Positions 22,453 to 35,028 of a stretch of 64,000 nt of DNA are shown here, in pieces (the stretch's first letter is position 1; every line of letters begins with the position of its first letter). The stretch covers positions 4,205,733-4,269,732 of the forward strand of contig NC_089175.1 in the NCBI RefSeq assembly GCF_947507565.1, read 5' to 3'. The notes under the pieces were generated by a model. It saw only the letters and a program-made list of their open reading frames with translations. It ran no database searches and had not been told where the DNA came from. This DNA is from Oscarella lobularis (lineage: Eukaryota > Porifera > Homoscleromorpha > Homosclerophorida > Oscarellidae). The position numbers were made by a program, and so were the translations under genes.

Positions 22453-25400
22453 ATGCTTCAGCTAGGGATTTGCATTGTGGCAATACTTGGTAGGATTTGG
22501 CGCTCTATTATACCTTATACCTCCCCAAATGCAACGATCTCCGTCTCTCCAATACCTAAACAAATTGGCTTACTGCTGATTCCTTAGATTCCTTAGGAAA
22601 CCTAAAATAAATGCGTGCGTATACGTATGCATGCCAGAGTTGTTTCTATGAGTTCTACTCAGTTTTCCTATTAAGCACCCACGATCCCGGTTTTCTCGGC
22701 GTTGTGTGGGGATTGGCAGGGGTCTGCAAACAGGGGACCGGTCGTTTTTGTTCGAAGAGAAGGGAAAAGGTGCTCTGATCTATGGTTTCACTTTCGAAAA
22801 CGCTCCCACATGGTCAGCTGATGGCCTCTCTCCCTCTTCCCTCCCTTCTTACCTCACCAGTGTCTTAGTCTAACCGAGACTTCTTTAGCACTATTTCCCG
22901 GCGTCAAAGCGAAGATTGCCGCCTACATCAATATTCCCCGGCCTCAGAAGTATCTGGTCCTAGAAAAGACAAGCAAAACCTTTCTGTTTTGCAACGGCAG
23001 CTCCTCAACGAACGGCCTGCGAATCAGTTTGTCGTTGTCCCGAGACCCAGCCAATCATCCAAAAGTTCCCTTTGTTCCCTTGACTCCCGGTGGCAAGAGC
23101 GACGATCACTACTCCGTCAAGTGCACACCGGAAATGCCGCTCGACGGCGGATTTGCGAACGTGAGCAAAGCGTTCTGCGTATTGGGAATCGCCAATGTAG
23201 TCACGGAAGACGCCGGCCAGTACAGTTGTCAAGTCGAAAGCTCAAGCCATTCGATCCAAGCGGCTCGCGCTCAAGTGGGAGTTCACGTTTATCGTGAGAC
23301 TCGACAAAAGAAAATGAAACGTTTGCGGTGATACATGTGTTCTTTTTGCAGAAAAATTTATCATCGATACTGCCGAGTCAAATCCTAAAACGCTTGACGT
23401 CAACGAAACCGATAGCGTCGTATTCAAATGTCGTATTAATCCGCAAAACGACCTCTTAGACTTGATCGTTCAGTGGAGACGTTCAGGTGACGTCATACAG
23501 TCGAAGGACAGCAACGAGCGGAGTATCGTCGGTGAGTTCGACTACACATTGAAGTCGGTGAATCGAAAGGATGCAGGCGTATACCAATGCGTCGTTATAT
23601 CCCAGAACGACGGCGCCGTGATCATCGATTCCGGCACGAACACCACGTTGGACGTTAACTGTAAGTCACAAGCGAATGAGCTAATAGATATTTGAGTTTC
23701 TGTCTTTAAATGCATAGTTGCGCCGATAGTGAACATTTTCTCGAGGCCGTATTTTGCGGAGAATCATTCTGTGTTGATCGACTACCATACAGCCGATTCT
23801 CTCAACTGCACCGCCGAAGGCTATCCGCGTCCCCGCCTGATCGTGTCGCGCAACGGCTATAATCTTCGCGGGAAACAGATCAATAATACGATTACAATCA
23901 AATTTCCTTCAGCCACTGGATATAACGACGGTATGTACTGCTGCAATGCGTCGAACAAACTTGGCAATCGCACTGCGTGTTTGAAAGTCAGAGTCAAAAG
24001 TAATGCCTTTGCTAACGACAAGAGTACTATAAAATCATTTGAGCATTGCTTCGTAGTGCCCCCAAAGATACTCAATCTTACAGTCACAGGCGAAAGGAAC
24101 GGTTTCCTTTCAGCCAACGCGATAGCCACTCTCACGTGCCAGGCGAAGGGGAAACCTCCACCGACCGTCTCATTATATGACCCTCTTGGGCAACGCGTAC
24201 AAGTACGCGACCCTTCTTGTGGAAGACCCGTAGAAGCGGTTGAAACAGGACTCGCCACCACGTTCAAATTCAATACAAGCTTGGTGAAGGAAGGCGTTTA
24301 TACGTGTTTCGCTAATAATTCGGTTGGAAACGTCTCGTCAAAACACACCCTTCGTTTGAGTGGTAAGATGATGACGTGCTTTACAATATTCATCAAACGC
24401 GATCAATTTTCTTACACTAGTTGTGATTGCATTTCACAACGTGACGACACTGATGCATGCAAACGAAAGTGACGGCAATCAACAGTGCCGCCCCGAAGGC
24501 TCTACGCTGTGCTGCTCAGCGACTGCCGGAAATAACTCACTGACCGTTCGAATATTGAATTCCAAAGGAAAGGTCTTGAATTCGGCAACGGGCATAGGAG
24601 AAAAGACCTGCGCAACTGTCACGAAGACTGGAAACTACAGCTGCTTTGCTGGAAATCAATTCAGCAACGCGACAAGGTTTTTAGAGGAACACGTTCGGTA
24701 TTGTTCCCAGGCGGCTATCACCGGCACCGGCATTGGGGTTTTTGCCCTTTTGATTCTTCTTGTGGTAACTTTGGGAGTTATAAGGTAATGCTTCTTGACT
24801 CATGTTTGCGTTGTTCTATTGTTTCTTTTGCATCGGAAGGTGCATCGGAAGATTACGAAGTTCACAAAGGAAAAGTACAGAATCTCAGCCCAGGAACGAA
24901 ACTACGCCCTTGCTTTCATCACTGGATGGTAAGACTGACCACACTCCCTCGGTTCTGTCACAAGCAATTTAATGGCAGGCGATGCCGACGTAGCGTCGTC
25001 CTTGATTATATCGCAAACGGCGGAAGATGATGCAGGTAAAGCAGTTATTCTATAATTTGTTACGAAAAATAATTTTTGAAAAATAGATAGGCAAATTGCG
25101 ATTGTTTCTAACATAATTCAATATAATTGGGATAACGTTTTTCGTATGATCGATCCGCCCTTCCAAGACGGAGAGCGTTTTCTTGACTCCGTCTTGAAAA
25201 AGGCTAAAGAGTCGAGTCACAAGGACTCCTATTGGGCGGAGTATTGCCTACGAGAATGGATCGGTGAAAATACAAACTCGGAACCTAAACCGGAAAGCAG
25301 TTTTCTCCATGCCGTACACAATGCTCTTCTTGACCTTGAAGCGATGGATCTCGCTGAAAAACTCTACAAAGATTTTTCCTTTCTCAAACCCAATCAAAGT

Positions 25401-25500
25401 GAGATTCTCGAGAAATTTTCTTCTGCTAATTAATTGATTAAATCTTAATTGGCATTTAGAAAGGGAGCTGCATTTGTCTGCTTCTTATGAGAGAAAGTAG
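22453..25500 (+). CDS. Type II Ig-superfamily receptor with death-fold-like tail (5 Ig, TM)
   Basis: Ten exons: 22453-22489, 22889-23293, 23352-23660, 23718-23999, 24057-24362, 24421-24784, 24840-24928, 24979-25035, 25087-25398, 25460-25500; 733 aa, all in phase. The signal exon is MLQLGICIVAIL. Five Ig domains (boundaries near 147, 250, 344, 446 and 540) carry EDAGQYSC, KDAGVYQC, NDGMYCC and KEGVYTC. The membrane segment is about 544-566 (GVFALLILLVVTLGVI). The tail has NETTPLLSS, then the death-fold-like domain at 617-720 (YWAEYCLREWI, FLHAVHNALLDL), ending ELHLSASYERK. Reading through 24929-24978 would meet TAA, which is why that 50-bp stretch is taken as an intron. It has the same length and layout as the gene at 12149. 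The 3' half is almost identical to the decayed copy at 43572-46482. Confidence 0.8.
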
Positions 25501-26655
25501 ATGTCAAAAGTCTGCACCACCGTTGCTTATTTTTGAGTGTTTCCCCGTCTACAAACCCGTTTTTCCGTCAGATTCATTTCGTCAACATTGTACCAAACTG
25601 ACCAAGGCCAGGAAGGAGCAGCACACAGTAACTCAGGAAGTGACGAAATAAATCAAACTCTTCCCGTAGCTAAGAGAAGATACGGCGTAAAGATTCAGAC
25701 AAAGCCATTCGAAGGTCTGTTTTTTTGTGACATGTCGTTTCATAGTCAATTTATTCCAAACAGATGCTCAATCACTAGCAAGGTTTTTTACTCAAATTTC
25801 AATTTTAGCAACCAATAAATTACAATGACAAGAAAATGTATCATCAGTACCAAGTATCCGGGAGTTCGTCCTGTTTCATTGCCTTCAAAAAAACGTTTCT
25901 TTACGTCAATTCCCCTTCATTTGTGCTTGGATTGTCAACGAAATTCCTTCATTGGTGTCTCTCGTCGAATGAAAGAGCTTGGCGACAGTCTTTTTGGTGA
26001 GAAACGGGCGACGCCGAAAATTGGGGCCGAAAACAGACAAGCAGCCAACAGGGGTCAACAGTTTGCCGCCGCTGTAAAAGGATTGATGCATGTCTGCGCG
26101 GTTTTTCTGTAGTCTGGTGTGCTGTGAGCTTCGCACGCTTCGGTTCGATTTCCACTGGCATGAGCCATAAGATATTCGCTAGTGAGCTGAGAGGTAACGG
26201 TGGCAGACATTTCTCTAACGTTTTTTGCTGCTGCTCGTTCATCTCAGCTAAATTTTAGATGTACTGCATTTCCTATCTACTGTATTTATATTTTTCGTCA
26301 TCCAAATTTGCATTTTCATTTGAGTACAGTACACCTTCCTTGGATTGTTTCTCGATTCGTTTTGAAGAAGCTTGCGCAGCGATGAAGTCTTTAGCTCATC
26401 AGAAAGATACACACATATATAGGAATGCGAGAGAGTATATACAGCACTGGATTTGAGCAAACTCGACGCCAGGCGCTTATCTACACATTTTTTGTTGTTT
26501 TCGTTGTTTGCGTTGTTTACCTACTGTGCACAGTTTACGTTTCGGAATACTTTAGTCAGGTGCTCCTTTGGAAAATGCAGAGCGAAAACCGAGTCACTTG
26601 GCTCAGAGCCAGCAAGATACTCAGACTTCCCGTTCTAGGCTAAAACGCTCGTAAA
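25501..26655. repeat. Left part of the large segmental duplication (partner 52830-53928)
   Basis: The block matches 52830-53928 closely and includes the dispersed intergenic repeat. Its last 300 bases (TCATTTGAGTACAGTACACC and the CGTTGTTTGCG region) lie just before the type V start and probably contain its promoter. No independent gene is seen. Confidence 0.55.
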
Positions 26656-28615
26656 ATGATGCAGAAGCGTCTTCTATTGCTGGTAGCAGCGTATTTCGTC
26701 GCATCCGAGGGTAAGCAGTGCATGGCGGCGAATTACAATGCATATGGGTCCGCACAGACGAACCGTGCCATCACCTTGGCTATTACACCCCCTGCAATTT
26801 CTCCCTCTTCGTGCCGAAACACGAATGGCTCGAAGGATCGCTCGTCAGCGGCATTAACTGCACGAGCGCTTGCACGGAAACGGAGCCGCCCGGCGCTCGC
26901 TATACACTCAAGATGCTTTTCCACGACAAGCCAATCAAGCAGAATGACTCGGAGTCTCGATTTGAGCTCGAATGCTTCGAACACTTTCCCATCGACGGGC
27001 CGTGGCTGAGTGCCGCCGTGCGCCCGGCGTGTTTTCTCGTCGTCAAGAACGCGTCGCGCGAAGACGCCGGACTCCTCGCTTGCAATCTTCACCGGGACGA
27101 GACTCACATCGGCGGCAAGCACTGCGACATCAAAATTCTATGTAAGGTGGTAGAAAGGTCTTGCTTCTTTGGATGACGACTTCTTTTTGTGTGTAGCAAA
27201 GCCTCTACCGTCGGATCTGACTCTCATGCAGACGCCTGACGACGGAGCCGTCGTCGACGGGTCGTCGTTCTCAATGACATGCGATGTCAATGCTGGGGTT
27301 CATAAGCCTCCTACAATCCAATGGATGCACAATGAGACGCGAGTCGTCAAAGAGGAAAGGGGTCTCTTATCGACGTACCATGTGCCGTCTTTGAATGAGA
27401 CCAACGGTGGCAGATATGGGTGCTGGGTGAAGAACGAAGAAGGCAGTGCAAGCAAGAATCTGCCAAACCTCTTTGAGGCAGCGGGTATGGTACTATTTGC
27501 ACCCCGCGGTTTTAGCACGCTTGTTCTTCGTTTCTTCTTTCAGTTCGTCCTGAAATTATCGAATTTTCGGCGAAGGGTTACAACGAGACAACCCGCGACG
27601 TCGTCGTCGCGTGGAAAGGTCGCATCGTAGACTTTTTCTGCACAGGAAACGGGAATCCTGTGCCGACCGTAACCGTGACGCACGGGAACGAGTCGTCGTT
27701 GTCGCAACTCGCCGGCGGTGGATCAGCAACAGGTATATTTATTGTGACGAATGCGAGCAGCGTCGACGACGGCACCTACGTGTGCCAGGCTGAGAATAAA
27801 GTTGACTCCGTCTATGCCAATATCACCCTGATTGTTTGCGGTAAATTTTAATTGATCGTTTCTTCATTCTTATCTCTGCGTTTATGTAGAAGCTCCTCCG
27901 AGTATTTCTTCTTTTGACGTTTCTCCCAAGCTCAACTCGACTTCTCAGTGCGTGCCGGTTGACGGAGGTTTCTCTCTGAAGTGCTTTGCACATGGGTTTC
28001 CCAGTCCTTCGATTGAACTCGTCTCCCCAGCGTCCACACGGGGTTTTTGTAGCACACGAAGGCGAAGCTGTTTATAAAATTACGAAGGATAGCCCAAACG
28101 GAACGTACGTTTGCAGAGTGGAAAACGCTTGTGGAAATACATCAAAAGTGTATAATTTATGCACTACTCCGACTACAGGTGAGTACAAATGGTTGTTAGT
28201 GTTGGTCAGCGTTTACCGTTTCTTAGATTTTTCGTCCATCTTCGTCGCTGTTCTTGTTGCAGCGCTTATTATTGTAGTTGCCGTCATACGAAAAGTATCC
28301 ACTCGAAGATTCAAGTAAGAATTTCTTTGTATTGCTGATCTTTCACTCTATGCATTTGTTTACAGCGTGCATTCTTCGAGAAATGATAGCTTGGAAACGC
28401 GTTGTGCTGCTTCAGATAATACTCCTCTTCTTCCTGATCCCAGAAGCAGCTACTATGCGAATGACAGTGATCGAAACAGTACAACAATCATTGATAACCA
28501 GGACACCGAGACGCGGAGCACTCCTCCCATAATTCCTGACGATTATCCGGCCGTTCCTTCTGATGCTCATGATGACCCTCCAAACGGTCAGCAGCTAAGC
28601 GAGTCTCATGTCTAA
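26656..28615 (+). CDS. Type V Ig-superfamily receptor (4 Ig, TM, short PLL tail), with one frameshift
   Basis: Exons 26656-26710, 26758-27141, 27197-27484, 27544-27840, 27890-28178, 28227-28314, 28366-28615. The signal peptide is MMQKRLLLLVAAYFVASEG. Ig1 (DEPCHHLGYYTPCNFSL to REDAGLLAC), Ig2 (GGRYGCW), Ig3 (DDGTYVC) and Ig4 (NGTYVCRV) follow, then a membrane segment (IFVAVLVAALIIVVAVI). The tail holds NTPLLPDP, tyrosines in SSYYAND and a proline-rich end (LSESHV). The summed length is one base over a multiple of three: in Ig4 there are five T where the paralog at 53929 has four (about 28047), which shifts the frame. It is either a pseudogene or a homopolymer error in the assembly. This tail differs completely from that of its paralog at 53929. 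Confidence 0.65.
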
Positions 28616-28799
28616 GAGGTCTCTGTTCTCTACTAGCACAAGAGAGATATGTCTCTGAATAACTCTTATTTTACCTATGGAGTATAAATCTTACATCTAC
28701 GGTGCATTATGCCCTGTGATTTAATCATTCAGACTACATTGTATCATATGATTGTATAGATTTTATTTACGTATCTAGCGCCGCGCTACGCCACCGAAC

Positions 28800-28890
28800 A
28801 TGCTTCTATTACATCTATGATGCAAGCAGCTATGGATCTACTTCATTGGTTTCTGACATGCATGACCCTCCTCAGATTTAGGTCAGTGGT
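28800..28890 (+). pseudogene. Relic of the polyQ-type tail end downstream of the type V gene
   Basis: The bases after CTATGGATCTACTTCATTGG read YGSTSLVSDMHDPPQI and a TAG, matching the last residues of the gene at 53929 (YGSTSLVSDMDDPPQI) and its 3' flank. The expressed tail of this gene ends at 28615, so the old terminal exon is now stranded in the 3' region. The CAG tract itself is missing. Confidence 0.65.
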
Positions 28891-29112
28891 CAACAGCTAT
28901 AATCACACGATGGTACAAGAAAAAAATTATTGTACTGTAGATGTTTTAGTGTCGTCTGCTGTACATTCACATTTGGAGCTGCTTTAAAATTATTCGGAAT
29001 ACATGTTACGATTCTCTATAGAGTGACGTAGTCTATTGGAACGTCATCGTGATCTCATGACATCGCGCCTGGATACATACATGTAAACACGTCACGTGTA
29101 GAGCGAGTCAAA

Positions 29113-29760
29113 ATGGCCGCTCCTGCGAAGCAAGGCCGTAGCGTAACATGTGCCTAAAGTCGCTCAGGCAGGTCTAGCAGTCACCAAAATATTCTTAGAA
29201 AGTGTCTGTTTATCAGGTGAAGGACAAATTTGCCCTGATGTGCATGCAAATCACGGCCGAACAGCTTCTTCGCGAAGCGAAGGAACGCCAGCTCGAAGCC
29301 GTCACGTCAAACCGGCGAGCATCCGAAACGATCGCTGATCTTTGCAAAGAGCCGATAAAACTAGGCTCCAATGCGAAAAATAACCGATCCGGAAGAGCTC
29401 GCGGATTTTCGACTTCGGAAAAAGAAAGGTCTACAGCTCGCGAGGGCGTGGTTTTGAGACGTTACACGTACTGTACTCCTTTAGGGCTACGAGGATAACA
29501 TTCGAAAGAATCGACGGACTACAGATGACGAATTGGATCAAATACGCCAAATGGGAGGAAAGCCAGAACGAATTTCGGGCGCTCGATGAAGATTCGCGCT
29601 GCGTTCCCGTTTGGTTGAGACCGAAATGGAAATGAGGTGGGAAGGGAAACGAAACTGTCATAATTTATGTGTTTGTTGAATGGTAGGCACAAGCAAGTGA
29701 ACCACGCGAGGAATATATTCGATCGATGTGTCACCGTCTTACCGCGAGTCAGTTCTGGTA
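29113..29760 (+). pseudogene. CRNKL1 (Crooked neck) N-terminal pseudogene fragment
   Basis: The start (MAAP-KQGRSV) and exons readable as ITAEQLLREAKERQLEAV, KITDPEELADFRLRKRK, DNIRKNR and [10 protein letters not shown] match the N-terminus and first HAT repeats of the splicing factor Crooked neck/CRNKL1. One extra base after GRSV shifts the first exon. Several exons are shortened relative to the copy at 56721, and the sequence stops after the first HAT repeats; the rest of the gene is absent here. It lies in the duplicated segment. Confidence 0.85.
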
Positions 29761-29819
29761 AGTAGACGTAGCGTTCGAAACGCGGAGAAACGTTTGAAGG
29801 ATTGCAGCTCCCCCGCTCA

Positions 29820-30671
29820 GATAATTTGACGAGAGCCAGCGCGTGCGCGGTGCTCCAGTACTCAGTCAACGAGTGCCGGCGCGCGGCGCGCCTGTCCTGA
29901 TCCTCGTTTAGGCGTAGCATAGTCTCTATTTAATCCATTGGCGTAGCGCACGTTTCGCTGTGCCTGTTTATAGAGGCGCCATATATCACCTAGCTTTTGC
30001 TGACCGGGCGCATTGCCGTTTCTTCGTATCCGTTCGCTTTTCGCGTCCAACTAGCGACTGAATGTGTTTAGAATAGACCTTCAATTTACTTCGCGGCTGA
30101 TTTTTTGCCTCTACTTGCTCGTATAGACCATTTTGTCATGCGTCTTACAACTGACGTCATGTGTAGCGTGACTGGGCGTGTTTTGCGTACGTGGAACGCG
30201 TTTTATTTTCGTTTTTTTCGCGTTTCTAGATTGATTTGCGACAAAATTCATTCGCGGTTATGGTCAGAAACGTATTTGCGGCCGATTGAGAGTAGTTTTA
30301 GCTCAATCAGCGCACTTTTTGTGGCGAACAGCTGCAGTGGAAGTGACCCAGGCAGGGTTGTTATATATATACCCAGCGTTTCCATATACCTATCAGTAGC
30401 AGGAGCATGAGCTCTTGGCTAGGATAGAAGGGAGTTGGAAACTCTCCCCAAGGGTTTGACCATCATGGCCCGGTGGTCGGTCATTCTCCTCACCCGACAA
30501 GGGCTCCGGCCTTCCTAGTCCAATAGCTCCGCTGCGCCTGTGAGATACCTCTGGTACCGGATAAACCTCCATAGCACCGTCTTCCGTGTGGTTTGTATCA
30601 AGTGTCGTAACCTTTTTAAATTTTTAAAAATTTGCTACGTGAAGGAGACGCGTTTTTTGACATTTTAACGG
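29820..30671 (+). repeat. Interspersed repeat element, copy 1
   Basis: About 0.85 kb running from GACGAGAGCCAGCGCG through a conserved core (GGGCTCCGGCCTTCCTAGTC, GGATAAACCTCCATAGCACC) to GCTACGTGAAGGAG. The same element is at 57490-58345 and, inverted, at 61497-62600. No coding capacity was seen. It is probably a non-autonomous mobile element; no class can be assigned. Confidence 0.55.
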
Positions 30672-31081
30672 TCAGGTACAACGAAACGAAGCAAAGCAGA
30701 AGACTGACGGTTGAAAGCATCGTCGAAACGTTCCTGAGAATGGCTCGATTGTTTGACAATGGAACACTGGTGCTTGGTAGCACGGTTTATGTAGCGGGCG
30801 TCTTTCCGGGTACGCTACTTTTCGAAAGCCCTACAAGCGTCCGGTCTACTTAGCGTTGACGCGTCTTGCAAGCTTGACCGTTCGATTTTAGGGAATCATC
30901 TTTGCTGAAAATGAAATGAAGTTCCGTAGAAGTGACGTGCCTTGCAAGCTTGAACCGACTCATTAGACGGAAGTCTAAATTGCTCAGGTAAATTGTGTGC
31001 TAAAATTTTCATGCTTTGCAAGGTTGAACTATGTGACCCTATTAGCGGAAGCCAATGTACTAAAAATATAAGTGAAGCTCG
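30672..31081 (-). repeat. Third copy of the CTHRC1 5' end (signal exon and flank only)
   Basis: Nearly identical to 20598-20980: part of the signal exon of the CTHRC1-like gene plus its 5' flank, without the later exons. It joins the right end of the segmental duplication at TCA (30672-30674), a 3-base identity shared by both parents. Confidence 0.7.
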
Positions 31082-31441
31082 GAAAGCTCGTCCTATTATG
31101 GCTCGGCCAACGAACGGCGCAGGCGACGAACCGCAGTCGGTGACGGCACGAGTAAAGACGGTTTCCTCAAGTGGTATCACTTTGAGTCGAAGGCTAGTGC
31201 CGGCATTGACGGCGACGCCAACAACAATGGTGCCATCGCTCTAAGCTGCAATCCAGATCGACGAAGTGGAGCTACACACGGTAATGGTACTTTCCAGTTG
31301 TTTTCCTTTTGCTCTCGTGATAATGTTGTCATACTGAAAGGAGTTGGCGAAAGCAGCGCGTGACTTCCGCTTCGTCTCATGGCAACAAACCGGTTTGACG
31401 TCATTTTGCAATCAGTTGCGAGCGAGCGAAGTCACCGCGGA
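31082..31441. pseudogene. Short relic of an unidentified exon (possible VMO1-like), and spacer
   Basis: A stretch read on the plus strand as GFLKWYHFE, then AGIDGDANNNGAIALSC, is also present with indels at 5700-5860. The G-x-D-D/G-D-x-x-x-N-G-I-x-L-x-C arrangement recalls one repeat of vitelline membrane outer layer protein 1, but the match is short and several key residues differ. It could be a fragment of any small secreted protein. Confidence 0.25.
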
Positions 31442-34014
31442 ATGGTTGAGGCGCGCCGGATGATCTGCTTTCGCCAACTTTGCTCTGCCACTATACTAAT
31501 CGGTGAGTTATCTAAAAAGCTCCGGTTTCCCTCCTCAAACACTCAAGTTCGTGAGTCCCCACACCTCAAAGATTCTCGAGATAGGTTTTCGAGGACGTCG
31601 CAACGTATTCCATGCATTAGATTAGTCGTTTGACCCTTTCGAAATTTTGGTTTGAAGTTTGGTGTGACGTAAAATCGTAGGTAGCCACCAGGGAATTCTC
31701 GGAGAGATCCAGCACTCGTTCCGTTTTAGGTGTGGCGATTTCCTGTAGCGACGCTATACTTCTGAACGCTACCATTGTTTTTCTCGACCTCAAAAGTACT
31801 TGATTCTCGGCGAAACGACAAGCGACGACATTCTTTGTTGCGTGGGGGAGATTCGACGAAATCACTAAATATCAATCTGCTACAAAATGGCATCGATATT
31901 TCTTCCTCCAACGTTGGCCGCTATTCATTTAGTTGCGTACCTGAAGAGGCCGACAGTGCATTCGTGCCTGTCGACAAGGCTTCCTGCGCATTCAGTATCA
32001 AGAGCGTGAAAACTACAGATGTTGGCAGGTACACCTGCCGGGTGCAGTCCTTACAGCAAGGGCAGACAAAGACGAAACAAGCGGAGCTCCGAATATTTGG
32101 TGAGTGTTTTTTCCACGTTGGACGTATTTGTTTGCATCGAGCATTCCGTGTAGATAAATTTATACTGGCTCCTACGAACAATCAGAAAGAAATTACTCTT
32201 AGTACATCTGAGCCCTTCAGCCTGTCCTGTCGGATCAACCAGCAAAAGTATACTGCTGACTTGAACGTGGAGTGGAGACGTTCGGGCTACGCCGTGGGTT
32301 CGCGGAAGGTCAGCAATACTTTGGATAATCCGTTTACCTACGCGGTTTCATCGGCACAACAAAGCAATGCCGGAGTTTACAGATGCGTCATTCGTTCCGT
32401 GAACGACGGCGATGTAGTCATTGATTCTGGCAACAGCACTACTGTGAATATAAAATGTAAGCGAATCTTCGCTTATTTCATTGTGAATTTTTTTTTGCGC
32501 AGTTACTTCATTGCCGTATCTCTCGTCAATCCCATTTACTGCTCCCAATGACAGCGTTGTCACACTGGATTACTATGCCGACGATACCCTAATTTGTGTC
32601 GCTAAAGGATATCCTGTTCCTCGCATTACTTTGACACATAATAACGAGACCGTTCCTTTGAAGCAGAAGACAGATAATACCATTACGCTGAAAATTTCTT
32701 CAGCAACAAAGTGACGCCGGCCGGTATTGTTGCAGCGATTCTAACGGCCACGAGATGTGCTTGACAGTCAATGTCAAAGACGGTAAGTTGCCAGAAGCGC
32801 AATAAAAATGTTTTGAAATCGCAATGCAGTTCCTCTGGAAATACAAAGTTTCGAAACGGTTGCCAAGAAAGATCATTGCTTCGACGACGCAGACATTGAA
32901 TTGTAATGTCTGGCAAAGGGAAAACCCTCGCCCTTGGGTCTCCATACGTGATCCGCGTGGAAAACGCATAGGAGTCTCTGGAACAGAGGGCGCTTGGGTT
33001 TGTCTGAATACGAGTTTGGCTATTGGAGGCGTTTACCATTGTCGTGCGAACAATTCGGTCTGGAGTGAAATGTCAATCACCAACATTCCCACCAATCGTA
33101 AGACTCGCTATAATTTGATAGCCTTATACTGATCAAAAGAACGGTATTTTTATTTTACTAAAGTTACAGTTGACTTCCGTGAGATGACGCATTCGAACGA
33201 GACGTGCTTTCCTGAAGGCTCATCGGTTGCGTTGTGTTGCACGGCGTCAGCGGATGGAGATGGCTTAGTCACCGAAATACTTTCGTCTAAGGGAACTGTT
33301 ATCAACTCCACCATCGGCGTGAAAAACAAGATATGTGCTGTTGTAAGCACTCCGGGCGTCTATACCTGCATTGCAAGCACGCATCACATCTTTTTCGAGC
33401 GAACGCTGACTGTATGCATGTATCCAGACGATGCTTTTGCCACAAGCGTCATTGTGAGTTGCGTCGTAATTGGCGCTCTTTTGCTCGTCCTGCTGTTTGT
33501 GCTTGTGAAATTTAGAAGGAGAAATTTTTTCAGGTTAGTCTCCTATTTGATGGTGTGGCTTCTTAAGACTTAGTAGTTTTTGTTTTCAAAGCTGGCGAAG
33601 AAATTTTTCAATGCGATTCGACGAAAAAAGCCCTTGCTCTCCTCGCCAAAGACACAAGGTATATACATATAATTATTAGTGGTGTGTTGAGAGACATTCT
33701 CTGTATTAACAGATAAGCAAATCGAGATCGTTTCCGACGTCATCACTCCCGTTTGGCCAAACGTTTTTCGTGCGATGGAACCACCCTTGAACGGCAAAAG
33801 CAAATTTGTCGATTCCATTCTAAAGAAAGCCCGAAATTCCAACCGAGACGACGCCTATTGGGCGGCGCACTGTCTGCAAATTTGGAACAATGAAAATCCG
33901 GGCCAGGATTTTCTCATGGCCGTGTACAACGCCGTTGACAACATGGGAAACAGCGAACTTGTCCAAAGACTCTGCAATCTCTTTCCGACTCTTAGCACCG
34001 TGAGTCTTTATTAA
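31442..34014 (+). pseudogene. Type III Ig receptor pseudogene (5 Ig, TM, death-fold-like tail)
   Basis: Exons: signal 31442-31502 (MICFRQLCSATILIG), Ig1 about 31730-32099, Ig2 32154-32456, Ig3 from 32503, Ig4 from about 32830, Ig5 and membrane from about 33173, and the death-like exon at about 33713-34014. Damage: two one-base losses in T and G runs in Ig1; two bases missing near 32704 in Ig3; a TAA in Ig4 at about 32903; two consecutive TAGs in the juxtamembrane region near 33570. The death-like exon is intact and almost identical to that at 8239-8540 (YWAAHCLQIWNNENPG). It retains the signal exon that the intact paralog at 6223 has lost. Confidence 0.8.
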
Positions 34015-34318
34015 TTGGTTTGTTGCTTTTTCTTAGTGACTGGCATATATAGGAAGTTTCCGGCGAAGAACGTAATTGATTGTTTCTCCTTTGGTGCGAG
34101 ACGAATGCGAGTAACTACCATTGGCACGACTTTCCTTTGTTGTCCGTCGCCAGCACTGTCTTCATGTCGTTGTGAAATCCTTAGTTCAAATTTGTGCATT
34201 GAGGTGTCAAGCGAACGTGATCTCTCGCGTGCGCCGAGAGACGGGGAGTCCCCAAACTTCGTCAAATCGAGACTCTCTCTGGCGAACTAGATTAAGCTGA
34301 AGCGCTGAAGCGAACAAG

Positions 34319-35028
34319 ATGGACCCAAGAAGCGCGTATTACCGAACTTTACTGACTGCTTTTGCTTTCATCGCAAGCATCCCCCATAAGACTCGAGCAG
34401 GTAAATCGTTTTGCTATTTATTGGGTAAGCGTTGTCCTCTCACAGACAAACAGAATGCCGATGGCGTTTGAGTCCCTTATCGAGATCAAAATACTCGGTG
34501 GCTCCGAGCTCTGTCTTCATTGAAAGCCATGGTGTGTGCGACGACAAAATAAATAAATCGTTGACAAAACAGATCTATTGCCGGTATGTCCCACCACGGA
34601 TTGTAGAGTACTATCCGTGGTCACACCATAGATAGTACTACCGTGTATACTATCTATGGTCACACCATAGATATAAAACGTACTGTACGTTTTACACAGT
34701 GGGGCCTGGCCTCGCATTCCTAACGTGGCCGGGGCAGAGACGTGGGTGACCGTATTTTACTTGTACATATTGGATTCCTAGTTCTTTCTTTGTATTGCTG
34801 TGCTTTTCGCAGTGATTTTCACAAAGCGCGAGCGCAAGCACCCCTTATCAACGTCGCCGCCGTCACCGTCACCAGAATCTGGCGCCGATGCCGAGACCCA
34901 TGTTGTCTCGACCGCAAGAAGAGGAAGAGCGCGATCTTAGGGCGGCCTTTCTGTCAACTGAAAGCGATGGATCTACAGAAACTACTTCATTGATTTCTGA
35001 TATGAGCGATCCTCCTCTGTTTGGTTGA
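34319..35028 (+). pseudogene. Type IV receptor pseudogene: signal exon, stump of Ig1, and tail exon
   Basis: The signal exon 34319 to about 34400 is intact (RTLLTAFAFIASIPHKTRA). The Ig1 exon starts correctly (DKQNADG) but is frameshifted and breaks off at about 34540. After a palindrome-rich stretch, a hydrophobic segment (LLVHIGFLVLSLYCCAF) and a tail exon appear, ending in STETTSLISDMSDPPLFG, related to the C-terminus of the type IV and V genes at 52741 and 56487. The middle of the gene has been deleted. Confidence 0.65.
34594..34693. repeat. Cluster of three short palindromes
   Basis: Three inverted repeats follow one another: CCACGGAT/ATCCGTGG, ACCATAGATAGTA/TACTATCTATGGT (34625-34637 and 34648-34660) and TAAAACGTAC/GTACGTTTTA. 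They sit at the deletion point of the type IV pseudogene. A related palindrome is at 19388-19407. Confidence 0.6.

Noticed and set aside
30380-30640. tRNA-derived SINE: TGGCCCGGTGGTCGG resembles a polymerase III A box
   Set aside because: No matching B box at the expected spacing and no A-rich tail; the element class is left open.
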